Positions 26,301 through 41,300 of a stretch of 64,000 bases of DNA are shown here, one piece after another. This DNA comes from Diphasiastrum complanatum (lineage: Eukaryota > Streptophyta > Lycopodiopsida > Lycopodiales > Lycopodiaceae). The notes under the pieces were generated by a model. That model was not told the DNA's origin and searched no databases. It saw nothing but the letters and a program-made list of their open reading frames with translations. The position numbers and the translations under genes are program-made. Each line of letters opens with the position of its first letter. The first letter of the stretch is position 1. The stretch spans positions 29,153 through 93,152 of the forward strand of contig MU831983.1 in NCBI GenBank assembly GCA_029204225.1. Direction: 5' to 3'.

Positions 26301-29300
26301 AAAAAAAACAATTGACCATTACTCCTTTTTCCACAAAAAAAAAAAAAAAAAAAAAAATTGCGATCCGAGTCGCGGATCGCTGACGTTCTGGATCGCACGA
26401 TCCGAAACGTTTTTGTAGCGGATCACGATCCGCTGCAACTCAGTCTATGGCAAAGATGGTAGATGTAATAGATCAATTGAAGGATGTAGGGAAGGATGTA
26501 GATGACCTAGACATGGTTAGTGTCACCCTCAATGGGCTTCCTCCACAATTCCTGCATCTTGTCACCACATTAAATGTTAGAGAGAAACCGCCAAGCTACG
26601 ATGATGTGGATGGAATTCTTCTTCCCAAACTTATGGGACAGCAAAGGTTAATGCACAATCTCAAGCTCTTGTTGCATACAACAACAAGAAAAATCCAAAG
26701 AATAAGAAGAAACAAGGTTCTAATGCTTCTAACAATTCTAAGCTTTCTATTTGTGGTAGGAAAAGCCACAAAGAAACAGATTGTTGGTTCAAGGACGATC
26801 CAACTAAGGCGAAGCAAAAACACGTTTCTTCTTCTTCAACAAACAAGGTACCATGCCCTTGTTACTATTGCAGAAAGAGCAAAAATTCAGCATCTAATTG
26901 CCGTATCAAACAAGCTGCAGCAGAAGCATGAGTCAAATGGAAATCAGACTCTCAATCAACCAAGCAAGCCAACTTCGCTGGTGGTGGTGGTCTTAGCGAT
27001 GCCTATTCTTGGTGAATCCAAACTCAACAAGCGGCGAGGAATGGGTAATGGACAGCGGAGCATCGTCACACATCACTCCTAGAAAGGATTGGTTTTCATC
27101 CTTTTCCAAAGGTATAAATGGTCAAGTTGTGCTAGGAGATAATAGCACACAAGATATAGTTGACAAAGGTGATATTCCAATTCAATTCAATTCTGGATTT
27201 TCAAGTGTGATCAAGAATGCTTTGCTTATTCCTAACCTTGCTAGAAATATTTTATCGATTGGTGCTATAACCGGGTGCTATAACCGATCAAGACATGCTT
27301 GCAGAATTCTACAATGATAGGTGCTTCATTAAAGACTTAAAGCAAGATAAGAAAATCATCACTAGCGGCTTTAGAGATGAAGGAAAATTGTTCAAGCTTA
27401 ATACAATACTTGATCAACACGCTTTGCCTTCAAAAGTTGTTAATCAAAGTTTACTTTGGCATAGAAGATACAGTCACTTTCATTATAAAAGCATCAAGTA
27501 TCTTCATGATCAAAATCTTGTAATTGGCTTACCTCCAATTAAAATTGGCCAAGAGGTATGTGAACCTTGTGTCTATGGTAAGCACCAATGACAAAACCTT
27601 CATCGATGATTATTCAAGAAAGACTTGGGTATACTTCTTGAAGCATAAGTCTCAAGCATTCTCTTACTTTCCTAAATTCAAAGCTATGGTTGACTTACAT
27701 TCTAATAGCAAAATCAAATGCTTAAGAAGTGATAGGGGAGGAGAGTTTATTTCAACCGAGTTCAATGACTATTGCAAAACAAATGGCATACAACGCCAAT
27801 TAACCACGTCCTACATGCCGGAACAAAATGGTGTTGTCGAGCGTAAGAATAGGACTCTTGCGGAAGCGGCTAGAACTATGCTCAAGGCAGGTTTATCGAG
27901 AGGTTTCTAGGCTGAAGCTGTCCAAACAGTGGAGTATCGTCAAAATCAATCGCCTCACAAAGCTATTGAAGGAAGGACATCGAAAGAGAAGTATTATGGC
28001 AACAAACCCGACATCACCCACTAACGCATTTTTGGATGTGAAGCACACATTCCTATCGATTTGCGACAAAAGCTTGATAATAAGATCGAGAAATGCATCT
28101 TTGTTGGGTATTCTTTGAATGAGAAAGGATACAAACTCTATAATCTTTCAACCAAGAAGAAACAAATAAGTCGGGATGTCTATTTCAATGAAAATAAGAT
28201 GGCTGGTGCAGCTGGTGCAAATCTGAAATGTATGGACAGCGACCTGGATTTTCTTCCCCTTGATCTAAGACAAGAGGAAGAAGGTGCTGCTCAAGATGCA
28301 AAGCAGATCCGAGATCAAAACAGCCCTCATATTGGTGATTTCCAGCAATCTACAGCAGTTAATTCTCAGCATCCTCCTCAACCCAAGAAACTTTCTCGAT
28401 GGTACTTGAAGACAATTGGAGGAGAGATAATTGATAAAGCCGAATCTAGCCAAGAAAGGGGCTCAAAGGGTCCTGAGAGAGAGACTGAAAGGTTCAACTA
28501 TGAATTTTGCCTTAATGGAAAAAGTACTAAACACTGAAGGGCCTCGATCCTATGAAGAAACTTCACAACAAGAAGTATGGTCGAAGCCATGAACGAAGAA
28601 TATTCCTCTATCATGAGGAACAAAACCTAGGTATTATTCGAACCAAACCCAAATCGAAAACCAATAGGTACAAAGTGGGTTTACAAAGTCAAGTATCATG
28701 CCAAAGGCGCAATTGACAAGCACAAGACGAGACTAGTGGCAAAGGGATATGCACAAAAGGAGGGCGTAGATTTCTACGAAACGTTTGCCCCATTGCCAAA
28801 ATGCCCACCATTAGGTTTGTTCTTGCTTTAGTAACTCACTTTGGATGGGAGACAAATCAAATGGATGTAAAATCCGCCTTTCTCTATGGCTATGTTGGTG
28901 AAGAGACATATATTTCCCAACCCAAAGGATTTGTGGTGAACGGGAGAGAACATCATCTATGTCCTCTCAATAAGGCTTTGTATGGACTTAAGCAAGCTCC
29001 AAGAGCTTGGTACTCAAGAATGGATGAGTACCTACTTTCTCGTGGTTTAGGGTTTAGGGTAAGGCTGATCCCAACCTTTATATCTTGAATAAAGAAGGTA
29101 AAATTCTCTTATTAACACTATATATTGATGATATGATAATCACAGAAGGTAATCTGCCGCCATCAGTCTGAATTCCGTTGATTTTCCTGGAAGTTTGATT
29201 CTCAGCTTTCTACTTGAATTGCTGAAAATACTTGAAGGCTTCTGATTTACTTTTCAGAAAATAAATTATTGTCCTCCTCGAATAATTGTCAATGAAGGTT

Positions 29301-32300
29301 AGAAAGTATTTTGGTCCCCCTATCAAGAGAGTTTGCATGAGTCCACATATGTCATTGTGGACAATAACATCTAACACACCTTTGGATGTGTGCTGCAAAT
29401 CAGATCTGAAAAGAGTTCTAGCATGCTTGGCTAGAATATAGCTTCGACAATATATTGTCGGAGTAGAGATCTCGAACAATTTGGTTAGATATTTCTAAGA
29501 CAAGTAAAATTGACATGACCCACTTTGTTATGCCATAGTAAATCTCTATCCTCCAAAGTAGAAGTAGATAGAGCATAAACAGTCGAAGCACTGTAATGAC
29601 TAATCTTGTAAAGATTGCCTTGCCTCTTTCCGAGTGCAACTACCTTATTGCTTTTGTTTAATATCGAATAAGTATTAGAATCAAATTCGACTTTATGGCC
29701 CAAATAAGCTATTCTAATTATAGAAAGTAGATTTTTGGTAAGATTTGGAACATGAAGAACATTTGGAATAAGAATAGTACCATCACAAATTTCCTATTTG
29801 ACAGTTCCTGCACCATCAATAATGTGAGTACTTTGTAGGTGATTTCAATGCTATTGGGCTGAATCTAAGATGCTAACAATCAAGAACATTGAACACTTTC
29901 AAATCTGGAAAACAGTGGACTGCCATAGAACAACAATCCTCAAGAAAGAGGAAGCTAAAATTGAGAGAGAAAACTCAAAGCTTGTATTGCACAAATGAAT
30001 CCCTTACTATTCTCCTAATGTGGAGGGATACAAATAGATGGGACATGGTAGATGTAAAGGCTCAAGAAAGGAGAGCCAAACATCAACAGCCCATGGAATT
30101 GAAAATGGGCCCCATGAACTTACAAGGTGAATTAACATTAAAAATAAAGGCCCCAATGGGTATACAACATTGGTTGGGTCTAAGTTTAGCATTAAACTTG
30201 ACATTAGACTATAGAAACTTAATATAAAGCTTAGAAGCCCGTTCCGAGCAAAAAGGGTTGGAACGTTCCGTTCCGGAACGTACTAGGTTGGAACGAGTTA
30301 ATGTAAATTAAAAAAAATTGATATACGACCCTGATAAGTATGCACAACGAGAAGCACAAACCAAAATCAGCCATACATGATAGATCACGAACCAAAATCT
30401 GAAGAAGCACGAACCAATATCTTTAGTCATAGTCATAGATCTTTAGTACTTTAGGAAGCATCCAGTTAAAAATCTGATTTTAGGGGCAATGCTGCATGTT
30501 TTAATAATTAAATCCTTTCAAAAAAAAATACGTTTTTTTTTCAAGGCCACGTTCCGGAACGAAACACATTCTGGAATGCGTTCCGTTCCTGAACGGACAA
30601 CTAAGATATAAAGGTGCAAGTTTCTATTTTTGACACTCTCCCTTAATGACAAGTTCTTTTTCTTTTACCCCAAGCCCATGTCAAAAAAGTTCAAATCTGT
30701 CCCTTGATAAGCTTTTTTGAAATATGTCCGCAACTTGGTCCTATTATTCCTGCTTATTATGATCTAAGTTTCTGATTTATAATACTGGCGTAACGATCCA
30801 ATCGTCATTCATTTTCAGCACTTGTGAATGATAGTATAGTTGTACTTGTGGTAGTAGTGAATCGGTTTTGTTATCACATTAACTATCGCTACTACAATCG
30901 ACTATCCAGTCAACAATCACTGTCGAATAGCTATTCGACTAATGCACGAGTAATTTTCCAACAACACTCAAGAGATCATTCAATCCTTTTGATTTGGAAA
31001 TACTCCATAATTGCCAAGTTGGGCAAAGGTGTGTTCTTAGATTCTTTCTATAAACTTAAAATACACTGGTAACAATCTATTAAAAAATGTTCAAGCTTTT
31101 TACGGAGATCTTTGCGATCATCCAGCTCTTGATTTATTTCATGATAGAAACTACAACTTTCCAAATGTTGATGATAAGACATCAAGGAAATATTCATAAT
31201 GTGAGTTTAATAATTCCAACCAAGCACTCAATAGAGCACCGCAAATCTATCATGCACGTGCCACATGCATGTGTAAACTCTTCAATTGGAGCATTATAAA
31301 AATTCCATTTAAATAGGCACTCAATAGTGCACCACAAATCTATCATTCTCTATCCTTTCAAGATTTTAAGATACCACCAATTGCCTTCCTGAAAAAATTG
31401 AGCATTTCTCTCAAGTGTAATCTCTAGTTTGGTCTTGACAACTCTGAAAATTCTCACTTGCAATTTGTGGATCGCTGCACATCATGATAACATCAGTCAC
31501 CTTTCATAATATGATCCTCTCATTTTTACAGCAACTGGTGGTCTCAAACAAAATCCAACCTAATCACAAACTAACAACAGGCCGTGTTTCAGGCCAGAGG
31601 ATGTCGGTTGATGTCTCTAAACAGAGAAAGCAATGATGAATTTTGCATAATAATGATGTATTAATGTAGTAAAGTAGGAATAGTTGATTAAAGTTCTGAG
31701 CATATGACATGGGCGGGGTTCAGTGCTTGGGGGTTAGGCATTAGATCATGGACAGGGAAAAACCAAACATGAAGAAAGAGCAAGACATTCATACAAAAAA
31801 GCAGTGATCACTGGGGCAACTGGGAAATTGTCTAAGGAAAGCATTAAATTGACCATAATCTTTATTTGTTGATATTGAAAAGAAAAAGTAATGTATGCGA
31901 AAGAGCTGAGACCAGAAAACAACAAGCCAAATCAGAGTCGATAGTATATAAAAAGCAGCGAAGGTACAATAAGAGTTGACAGTAAAAGGTGAGTGCTTGT
32001 TATGAACAATTGGCAAGCATATACTGTGGCTGATTCCACCTGCAGTGGTGAAGACAGTAAATGTTCCCAAAATTGGTAATTGCTTAAAAACCTCCATATT
32101 GATGTTGTTACAAGTAAAATCGACTCGAGTTCAGTTAACACTCCAGCAACATATATTACATTGACAAAATGATGTGCTTGAACCATATATATAAGTAGCT
32201 TCGTTTTCAAGTTGCTAAATGGCACACTAAGATACAATAGGTAGTTATGCAGCACACACTTAGCTTAGTATTTTGTATGGACTCCTGGAGGATACAATTT

Positions 32301-35300
32301 CGTTTGCTATTAATAAGTAGAGTGAACTCTTTAATGATAAAACTGAATATCTAGGTTATGTAATGTCAATGTAAGGCCAAATCTCAAGGAAGAGGTGCTT
32401 GTGTCGTGTCCTGACTAGACAATGTTACAGAATATAGAGCTTTCTTTGGTTTGACTAGGTTATGATAAATGTTTGTAAAAGACTACCCTGAGTGGCTGCA
32501 TGCAGGACAGGTATATGTTGCAAGAAATAAGATGAGTATACTATAAGGGCTTCAATTATTTGAAGCTAGCCTTTGTCAGATTGATCACTTCAAAATTGTA
32601 AAACCCCAATTTCCTAGACGAATGCAGGTGCCATTGTTATTGAAGTCGTACTTCAACTAGAGGAGAGCCTTTGAAACATGTCAACTCATAAATAGAGAGG
32701 CTTATGTCATAACTCATGCTTTGAAATACAGAGGCAGTACATTTATGAATCTGAGATTAACGTATGTGAATTGTGAACATTGAGATAATCTTACAAACAG
32801 CCAAATAGGAGAGGATATCAGGCTATATGAGCTGAGTCGATGCAAGAATTCCGTGTTGAAATATGCTTTAAACTAGGAAAATTCATTGTCTCACATACTG
32901 CATACGAAGTCATTTGCAGTCATTGAACATGAAAGATTAGCTGAGAAAGGCTCAACACAGAAGTCGTTATTGTAACAAAGTGAATTAAGAGTTTTGGCCA
33001 TGCAAAATCTACAGAGAAAACTTTGCATTATTTACTCTTAGGATGAGGTTTACGTTCTGCATACCAATAACGTTTAAAGTCATCAGAAGCAATGGAACAA
33101 GATCAAAATCATTCTAGAAATGTAACCCTTGGATGTCGTCTCATGCTTAGAATATAGAGCATCCCACAATTAGCCTTGGTGCTTGCAAAAAATTGAATTT
33201 TGGTATAGCTCTAAACAATTGGTTGCTTAATCACAAGACAGCATCTAGCAGTACTTAGTGCCCACCTTACAAGGTTCCCAAAAACTATGTGCAATTTGAG
33301 GTTATACCAGCAAATATTGTATACATGGTGAATATTCCAAGATAGAACTTCCAGATTGAAACAATGCCTCCGTTTGTGAAATAGTTCAATTACTCGATCT
33401 ATGGAACATCACAATGAGAAAGTAATTTATGAGGTTGGCTTTATGTCTCCGTCCTTAACTCCTTTGCTAAATGGTGCTCCTCTCCTCTTCACAAAGTGGG
33501 TGATTATATTTGCTATTTGCATATCTGGTACAACATTATGGAAAGTACCCAACTTCTCAACAATATTTGCTTCAAAAATGGACATATTTATTACTACATG
33601 TCTTCAGAGCTGTAATTTTTTTTTTTTCCTCTTCTCAACTAGCATTTCCCGAGTTCAATATCCAAAAAGTGGTCAGCATCTGTCTTACTTTGTAAGCTTC
33701 AAATGCAAACACTACTCAAACTATTTTGCTAGGACATTCTAAATTCTTAGTACTTACCTTCAACCATAGGACCCACGGTTCTCAGAACCGTGGGTCTTGG
33801 GAACTGTGGGGTGAACCGTACCACGGTTTATGAACCGTGGTACGGTTCCTCTATTTGATTATTTGATTAATTTATTAATTAATTACCAAATTCCCCTCAA
33901 AACCCTCCCAAGGCCTTTTTGGTCCTCATTTCACAGATTTCACAAATGGTCCTCAGATTTCACAAATGATTTCACAGATTTTTGGCATTACACAGATTTC
34001 ACAGATTCAAATGATTTCACAGATGATTTCACAGATTTCACAGATTTTTTTGGCCTTTTTTTTGCATATTTTTGGGCTATTTTTGGGGGTGGGAAACTAA
34101 AAAATTAATTAATTAATTATACGGTTCACCCTTAGAATTAATGAACCATGTACGGTTCACCACGGTTCTGAGAACCATACGGTTCTCAGAAATTTTAACC
34201 TGGAACCGTGGTGAACCGTACAGGTAATTATTAATTGATTAATTAATCTTTTTTCTGTCCCACCCCCAAAAAAAGCCCAAAAAAATGCTAAAAAATATGC
34301 CAGAAAAAGCAGATTTGTAGTGAGTAGTGAATCTAACAGTGACCTTTGCAATAAGTGCGTACTCTGGAAACAGGTCAGTACTGTGATGTTTTTCATAGTG
34401 AATCATGCATCCATCACCATTTTTGCAAAAAACACTATGGAAAGTATTGCCATGTTTTCCACAGCAAATCATGCAGCCATTACCATTTTTGCAAAAATTC
34501 AGATGCGTGTCAGTCTATTGCCAACTCCAACTGAAGATGCCCATCAGTTAAAAACATTTCACGTTCAGTTCTGGAACGGGGAACAATGGATCTGATGCAT
34601 TATATACGATTAGCTGGCTCAATGGTTCCCAAATGTGAAATGAGGGACAAAAATGAGCATTGAGGGGTTTTGGGGGGAATTAATTGATTAATTATTTAGA
34701 TGAACTGTACCACGGTTCAAGGAACCGTGGTACGGTTCCTTCCACAGTTCCCAGGACCCACGGTTCTGGGAATTGTGGGTTCTAAAGGTTCACCACGGTT
34801 CCCCCTTAAATTTTCTGTGAACCGTACGGTTCTCAAATTCTATGCCTTCAACAATGTTGTACAAATATGGTGAAAGATGTTTCCCAACTTTTTGTTGAGG
34901 AAAACTCATGAGGAAATGCATCTTCTTCTTACAGCACCTATGAACTTTTCTAAAGTCAAGATTTGGCTATTTTGGCATTCTTCGTGATTTTGCTGCCACT
35001 CCTTTTATAACCTATTTTCTCCCTCATGGTGTGTACGTGTATATCTATCAATCTTTTGCAATATTTCACATGTGTTGTCAAATACAATTTTGAACATGAA
35101 TACATTAAGCAAAGATATAAGAAAGTAAATGGTCAAGGACAAATCCAACTACCAATCAAGATCATTAGGATACTGTCCCTTTATTCTCAGTCATTATAGC
35201 AAATTGAGTATATTTTGGAACAAAATGTAAAATTGAAAGTTCAAACAACACCTTCATAGAAGAATCTAAGGTTTCAGCCGCCCATGCTTCAGGTAAACCT

Positions 35301-38300
35301 TCGCCAGAGTCCATTGTCGACCGTGTGAGGCATGCACGTATCCCCAGCTCCTCAATAGCTCGGGCCATTCCTGCCACGTGTTGCCCTCCTGCTTCTGCGA
35401 AACAAGTAACCTATAAAGAGAATTTATCCAAATTAAACAAGAAATAATAACACTTAAAGTAGAAATGAAAAAAATTACCTACAAAAGTGAAAACTCCTGA
35501 TTAAACAGCAAAAATGGAGTTGCATGTTGCATTAACAAATGAGAAGTTGAAAAAAAAACCAATGACATACTGGTATTCAAAGATCTGTACTACAACAAGT
35601 ATTCATTCCACTACAAAGTGCTTTGGATAATTATACATTCTTCTTGATGTGGTACAATTGATGGGTTTTACATGCTTTCTGTGGGATTTTTTTAATCCGA
35701 TTGACACAAGTAGCCAAACTTTTTGCGGGCATTACACTTATTTCTTGGTTAAGAGAATTGAACTAAATACAAGATATCCTCCTCACCACTACTATGATTG
35801 CCAAGGGAGAACAATGGATGAAAATACATGTTATAGCTCCCATGAGATTGGGTAAATGCTGTACATGGCATGACAAGGATTGAAGTTATTTTTTTCAACC
35901 ATCACCTTCTTGGGCTTGCCCTAATACTTTCCAACCATGAACGTAAATGAGATACTTGGAAAGACTTGTTGATGTTGCATCACAACACAATTTTAGAAAG
36001 CCTAAAACAATATTTTCATCCAAAGGGTTAACTGCATAATTATTTTAAAGTGTAGCAGTATAAAATCTTCAGTCTCCATTTTGGTAAACCAAGCGACCAA
36101 AATCTAAAATCTAAAGCTCTGCGTTATTGTTACCAAGATGATATTGAAATCCAAAATCTCTTAACATTTGAGGATCTGTCAAAAAATTCTATACACCAAA
36201 AACAAATTGCTAGTGTATTTGCCATATGTTGCAAAAACCTTGACACATTGCACATAGATGAAGTACCAATAGAGTTTAGTACACATCATTATAGTTAACA
36301 ACCCACTTCATGATTGAAATCTCAAAAGTTACATCAAGCGATATGTTACCCTTCTTTGTTACCTTGAACATAAGACAGAGGCATGTCCCTGCTACATACT
36401 AATTTTCAAGATGTCCTCTCAAAATCTTCTTTCGCAGACCTCCACAAAACTTCCTCATTAAACGATAGAGTCCAAATACCTCACACTTATGAAGGCTAGA
36501 AGTCCATACCAGCTACAAAACCCTTGCAACATGTAGCACCGAAGTGGGTTTTCAAAATGTTGATGCAGCATTGTGCGTCCCCGTGTACACAATCACACAC
36601 ATACATATAGAAATTGCGTGCTCTTTCAAGAGTAACAAGTGTTGGTTATTCGACTAAAATATGGAATATGATGGATATTCTTCCTTCATGTAGCCAACAT
36701 ACTATCTTGGACATTTGCTGAAAAGTTATGAATTTAATGTTGGGAAACTACCTAAAGGTATAAAAAGCTACAAATAGGACATGTACCAAAATAGGAGAAA
36801 AGAGGAGAGAATTAAACGCAACTTCCATTTCTATAAGTTTGACATTAATACTATAATGATAAGCATCAAGAGAAAAGTATCCAAGGAGGTCTGCACCCTA
36901 CCACTTGGTGATTAGCCCAATAACTCTAGACATGTCCTAAGTTATAAGAAAGTAAGAATTGTTAGAAATACGTTGTGCAGTGGTCGAATATCTATTCGAC
37001 AGTGAATTGTCGAAATAGTCGACAATAGCAGCAGCGGTAAATGTGATAACACAAACCAATTCACTACTATTTGAAGTACAACTAATCTATCATTCACAAG
37101 TGCAGAACATGAATGACTATTTAATCGTTATGCCAGTCAAATCAGATTAGAAACTTAGATTATAATAAGTGGGAATAACAGAATAGTAGAGCAAGACAAA
37201 AAGTGGTGAAAGTAGTCTGCATTGACAAATAATGAATTACAGTTGCTAGATGCTTCCGCTATCTACTCTGATTGCGTTATGATAATAGTGCCTTTTATTC
37301 TACTATAAATTTCGTGCTTAAACAAATTGTAATCGCAATAGCTTATTACAAATCAGTCTATGCTTATGGCGGAACAGAGAGCTTCCTTTGCACCTTGTTG
37401 AACACAAAGACGTAGCCTGATGTCGACTTTCTCCTATCGACATTTCCAGCCCAATCTGCATCTGTAAAGCCTTGAAGAAGGCTACCCTGGGTATTCGAAT
37501 CATCATTCGAATTTCCACCATAACAAATGCAATAATTTTCCGTTGACTGTAAATACCGAAGAACTCTAAGAGAACCATTAGTTGAATGGCACAGATACCG
37601 TTTCATCTGCTCGACTTCTTCGAAAGACTAGGGACATTGGTCCTTCGAATATTTCAAACCTAGATCCCTTGGAGACTTGGCTGGTTTGCAGTCGGCCATT
37701 TGATGCTTGAATAGCAAATCATGAATGTATCTTTGTTGACTGATGTATATCAATCTATGATCAAGATCTCTGAAAATTTGTGTAATAAGACAAAAATGGG
37801 CCTCTCCTAAATTTGTCATGTCGAATTCCTTCGACAACAACTTTTTGACATCCTTCAGCATTCGAATGTCATTACTAAAAAGTATTGTGTCATCAACATA
37901 TAATGTAATGATAACGAAAGATGAATCCACTGATTTGTAATAGACATTACAATCTTGGTATTAACTTTAAAGCTTGAATAAAGAATCTGTTGATTCGATT
38001 AAACTAAGAACAAGACGACTATTTCGCCGAGTTTGGAATAAAACCATTCTCGATTAAAAATGCATTGATCTTCTGAAACCAAGCTCTTTGCGATTGTTTC
38101 AAACCATAGAAAGCCTTGTGTATTTTGCACACTAGGTGCTTCTTACCGTTGAGCTCGTATCCCTCTGGCTGCAACATGTAGATCTCTTATAGTTCCGTTG
38201 AGGAAGGCAGTCTGGACATCCATTTGGTGGACTTCGAGATCGGCTGCAGCTGGTAGTGGTCGAATCGAAGCATGCTTAACGACAGGACTGAAGGTCTCCG

Positions 38301-41300
38301 AATGATCCAGATCTGGGATCTGGGAGAAGCCTTTGGCGACAAGCCTAGCTTTAATCGATTGAGTCTTCCTTCAGCATCATACTTCGCTTTCAATATCCAT
38401 TTGCATGGAATCGGATTTTGATCCTTTGGCAGCTCAGTAACAGTCCATGTTTGATTCTCGATAATTCGGTGTCCATTGCAGCTTTCCACTGGTCAACATC
38501 AGGTGTCGATATTTCCTCAGAAACAGTGGTTGGTTCCTGCACAAAGTAGCAGGCTGGATCATCCATAAATCAAGATGGAGGTTGTCTAGATCAGTTCAAT
38601 CTTCTGGGTTGAACGTCAATCCTCGAAGCTCGCATACCTGATGGGTGTTTCCCTCCAGCTCATAGCCTTCGAGCTGAGACATATAAATGTCTTCTTCGAT
38701 CACACCATGTAAAAATGCTATTTGTACATCCATCTAGTGAATTTCCAGGTCTGCCACTGCTGCAAATGAAAGTAAAAGTCTGATCGACCATGGGACCAAA
38801 AGTTTCCTAATAATCAACATTCGGGATTTGAGAAAATCCTTTAGCAACTAGCACTGCCTGTGATCCATCGACTTTGTACTTGATTCGATAAACCCATTTG
38901 CAAGAAATGATATTCTTCCCAACTGGCAAGTCTGTAACAGTCCATATCTAGTTCTTAATGAGAGATTGATACTCTATGTCCATTGTTGATTTCCACTGAT
39001 CTGCATCTAGACTAGAAGTTGCCTCTAAATAGTCGACTAGCTCCTCGACAAAGTAGCAAGTGGCTATGGCATTATCAATAAATCTATCAGGAGGAACTCT
39101 GTGTCGAATTGATCTTCAAGGAATTGGTGTATTCGACTGCTGCTGCTACGGCTATGTCGAGTCATTTGCTTCTAAGATTGATAAACTGATCTTCGATAAA
39201 AATAACATCTCTACTTATTGTAATTTTCTTAGTCATTGGATTGTAAATCCTATAAGAGTATCCAACAAAGATAGACTTAGAACTAGTAGAATCTAGCTTG
39301 TTTCGAAGTTCTGTTGGAATCTGTGCGAAAGTGATACAACCGAAAGTTCAAAGATGCCTTACCGAAGGTTTTGAACCTATCCACACCTCTTCGTGTGTTT
39401 TGTCGACTAAGGCCTTGGTTGTAAGTCGATTCTGAAGATATGCAGCTGTCCAGATGGCTTTTGCCCAAAAAGTCTTGAACAAACATGCATTTACCATCAT
39501 GCTTTTCGCACATTCGACAAGTGTACGCTTTTTCCATCCATCCATTCCATTTGATTGTGGAGAATAGTTGGTGGTATACTGCCTAGGAATGTCGTGGGCT
39601 TTGCAGTAATCCTTAAATTCAGTTGAAATGAATTCACCGCCACCATCAATCTGAATTGCCTTTATCTTCTTGGAAGTACGATTCTCAGCTTCCTGTTTGA
39701 ATTGCTAAAAATACCTAAATCTGATTCAATCAAATTTAGTTGAGTTTGGAACGCTCGACAGTCCAACTCTTAGTTGATTCAAATTTTGTGCGACTAGCGA
39801 CTCTGTGTCGACAATGCGTGTATCTCTGCAGATGGTCTCAACACCTTTGACACTGTCTCGACAATGCAAATAAAACTACAGATTGCACATAAATGGTTCC
39901 ACATTACAAATGATTTCAAGGATGAAATCAAACAAGAACTAAGTCATATGCCCATGATTTCAATAAAGGCCTCAATGTATTGGTTGTTCATAACACTCCC
40001 CTATTTTAAAACATTGTCATCAATTTGGGCGAAATATATATTGAAAATAGCAAACAAAAGCAATGTAGTGCCACAACATATAAATTGCAAAGCACTATCT
40101 AAGATGTCTTTGGCAAGTGCAAATCACAAAAGTGCATGTGCTTGATAAGTACATGCAAAAAGAGGTATACATGTTGATCTAGAAGTTGCAACATAAGAAG
40201 CATAAACTACTATTGAATAGTAACATGAAGCTCTATCAAGCTATACATATGGCCCAACATTGCATATGTTGTTGAGAAATGTTGTTAGTGTATACATATT
40301 GCAAAAGTGCATTTGCTAAATAAGTATCTGCAAAAAAATCCATACTAATCAAAAGACGCAACAAGAGAAACGTAAATTGCTATTGTTGCATAGTAACATG
40401 AAGCTCTGTAGGCTATACATAATGCTAGGACTGCCAAATGAAGGCAACATGAGATCATAGGATAAGAATATGATATTAATGATACTACAAATAAGTATGC
40501 ACCATGCAAGTCATAAGAATGCCAAATAAAGGCATCAAGGCATAAACATAAACAATTCTCTCTCCAAACCTCAAACCATGTCTCATGCTAAATTCTAGCG
40601 CTAAAGTATTGTTAAGATTCGATGTATGCGCCCGTCGCGATAGAGCAAAGCGAGCGGAATCCTTGGTGCATGCAACTACGTCTATCAGATTCAGACCGAC
40701 TTCGACAAATCGAAGTCTGCCTTACTTGATCACGGCTTCGAAGTCACCGGATCGACGAGATCGATTCCATAGCCATGCACGAATTATTTGGGTTTTAGAT
40801 TTAGCTTTGCCGAAGCGTTTTTGGTGAGGTGATTAGAACGACCAATCGACGTATGCTATCAGTCACACAAATAGTTTAATCTAAGAATAGGTTTATCTGC
40901 GAGCATGAATCTATTTGAACATAAATGAAGTAAGCATTTAGCATACACGATCTAGATTACTTGGAACATTGATATATTTAGTCGTGTAGAAAATACAGTC
41001 TGAATGTAGAGAGAGTCGTGTTCTTCCTGAGATGATACTCTGTGATAACAGAGAGAAAGAACAAAACAATTGCACTCTGGATGTTCAATGTTTGTGGAGC
41101 TTAACAGAAGCAACTGATAAGTCGCTAGCTATATACACATGGTTAAGTGATTAAAAGAATAGTTAATCTATACTTTACAATTAGGATTAAGGCACCACGT
41201 GCTATTGGCAGTCGCCTTGAGAGATAATTTTATTGCTTAAATATCTTCTATTTCTCAGTGAATGGACAAAGGTTGGAATCAGACTAAATATATATATTGT

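Noticed and set aside
33930-34045. CRISPR-like tandem GATTTCACA units
   Set aside because: Plant DNA, short irregular units without spacers, inside a MITE.
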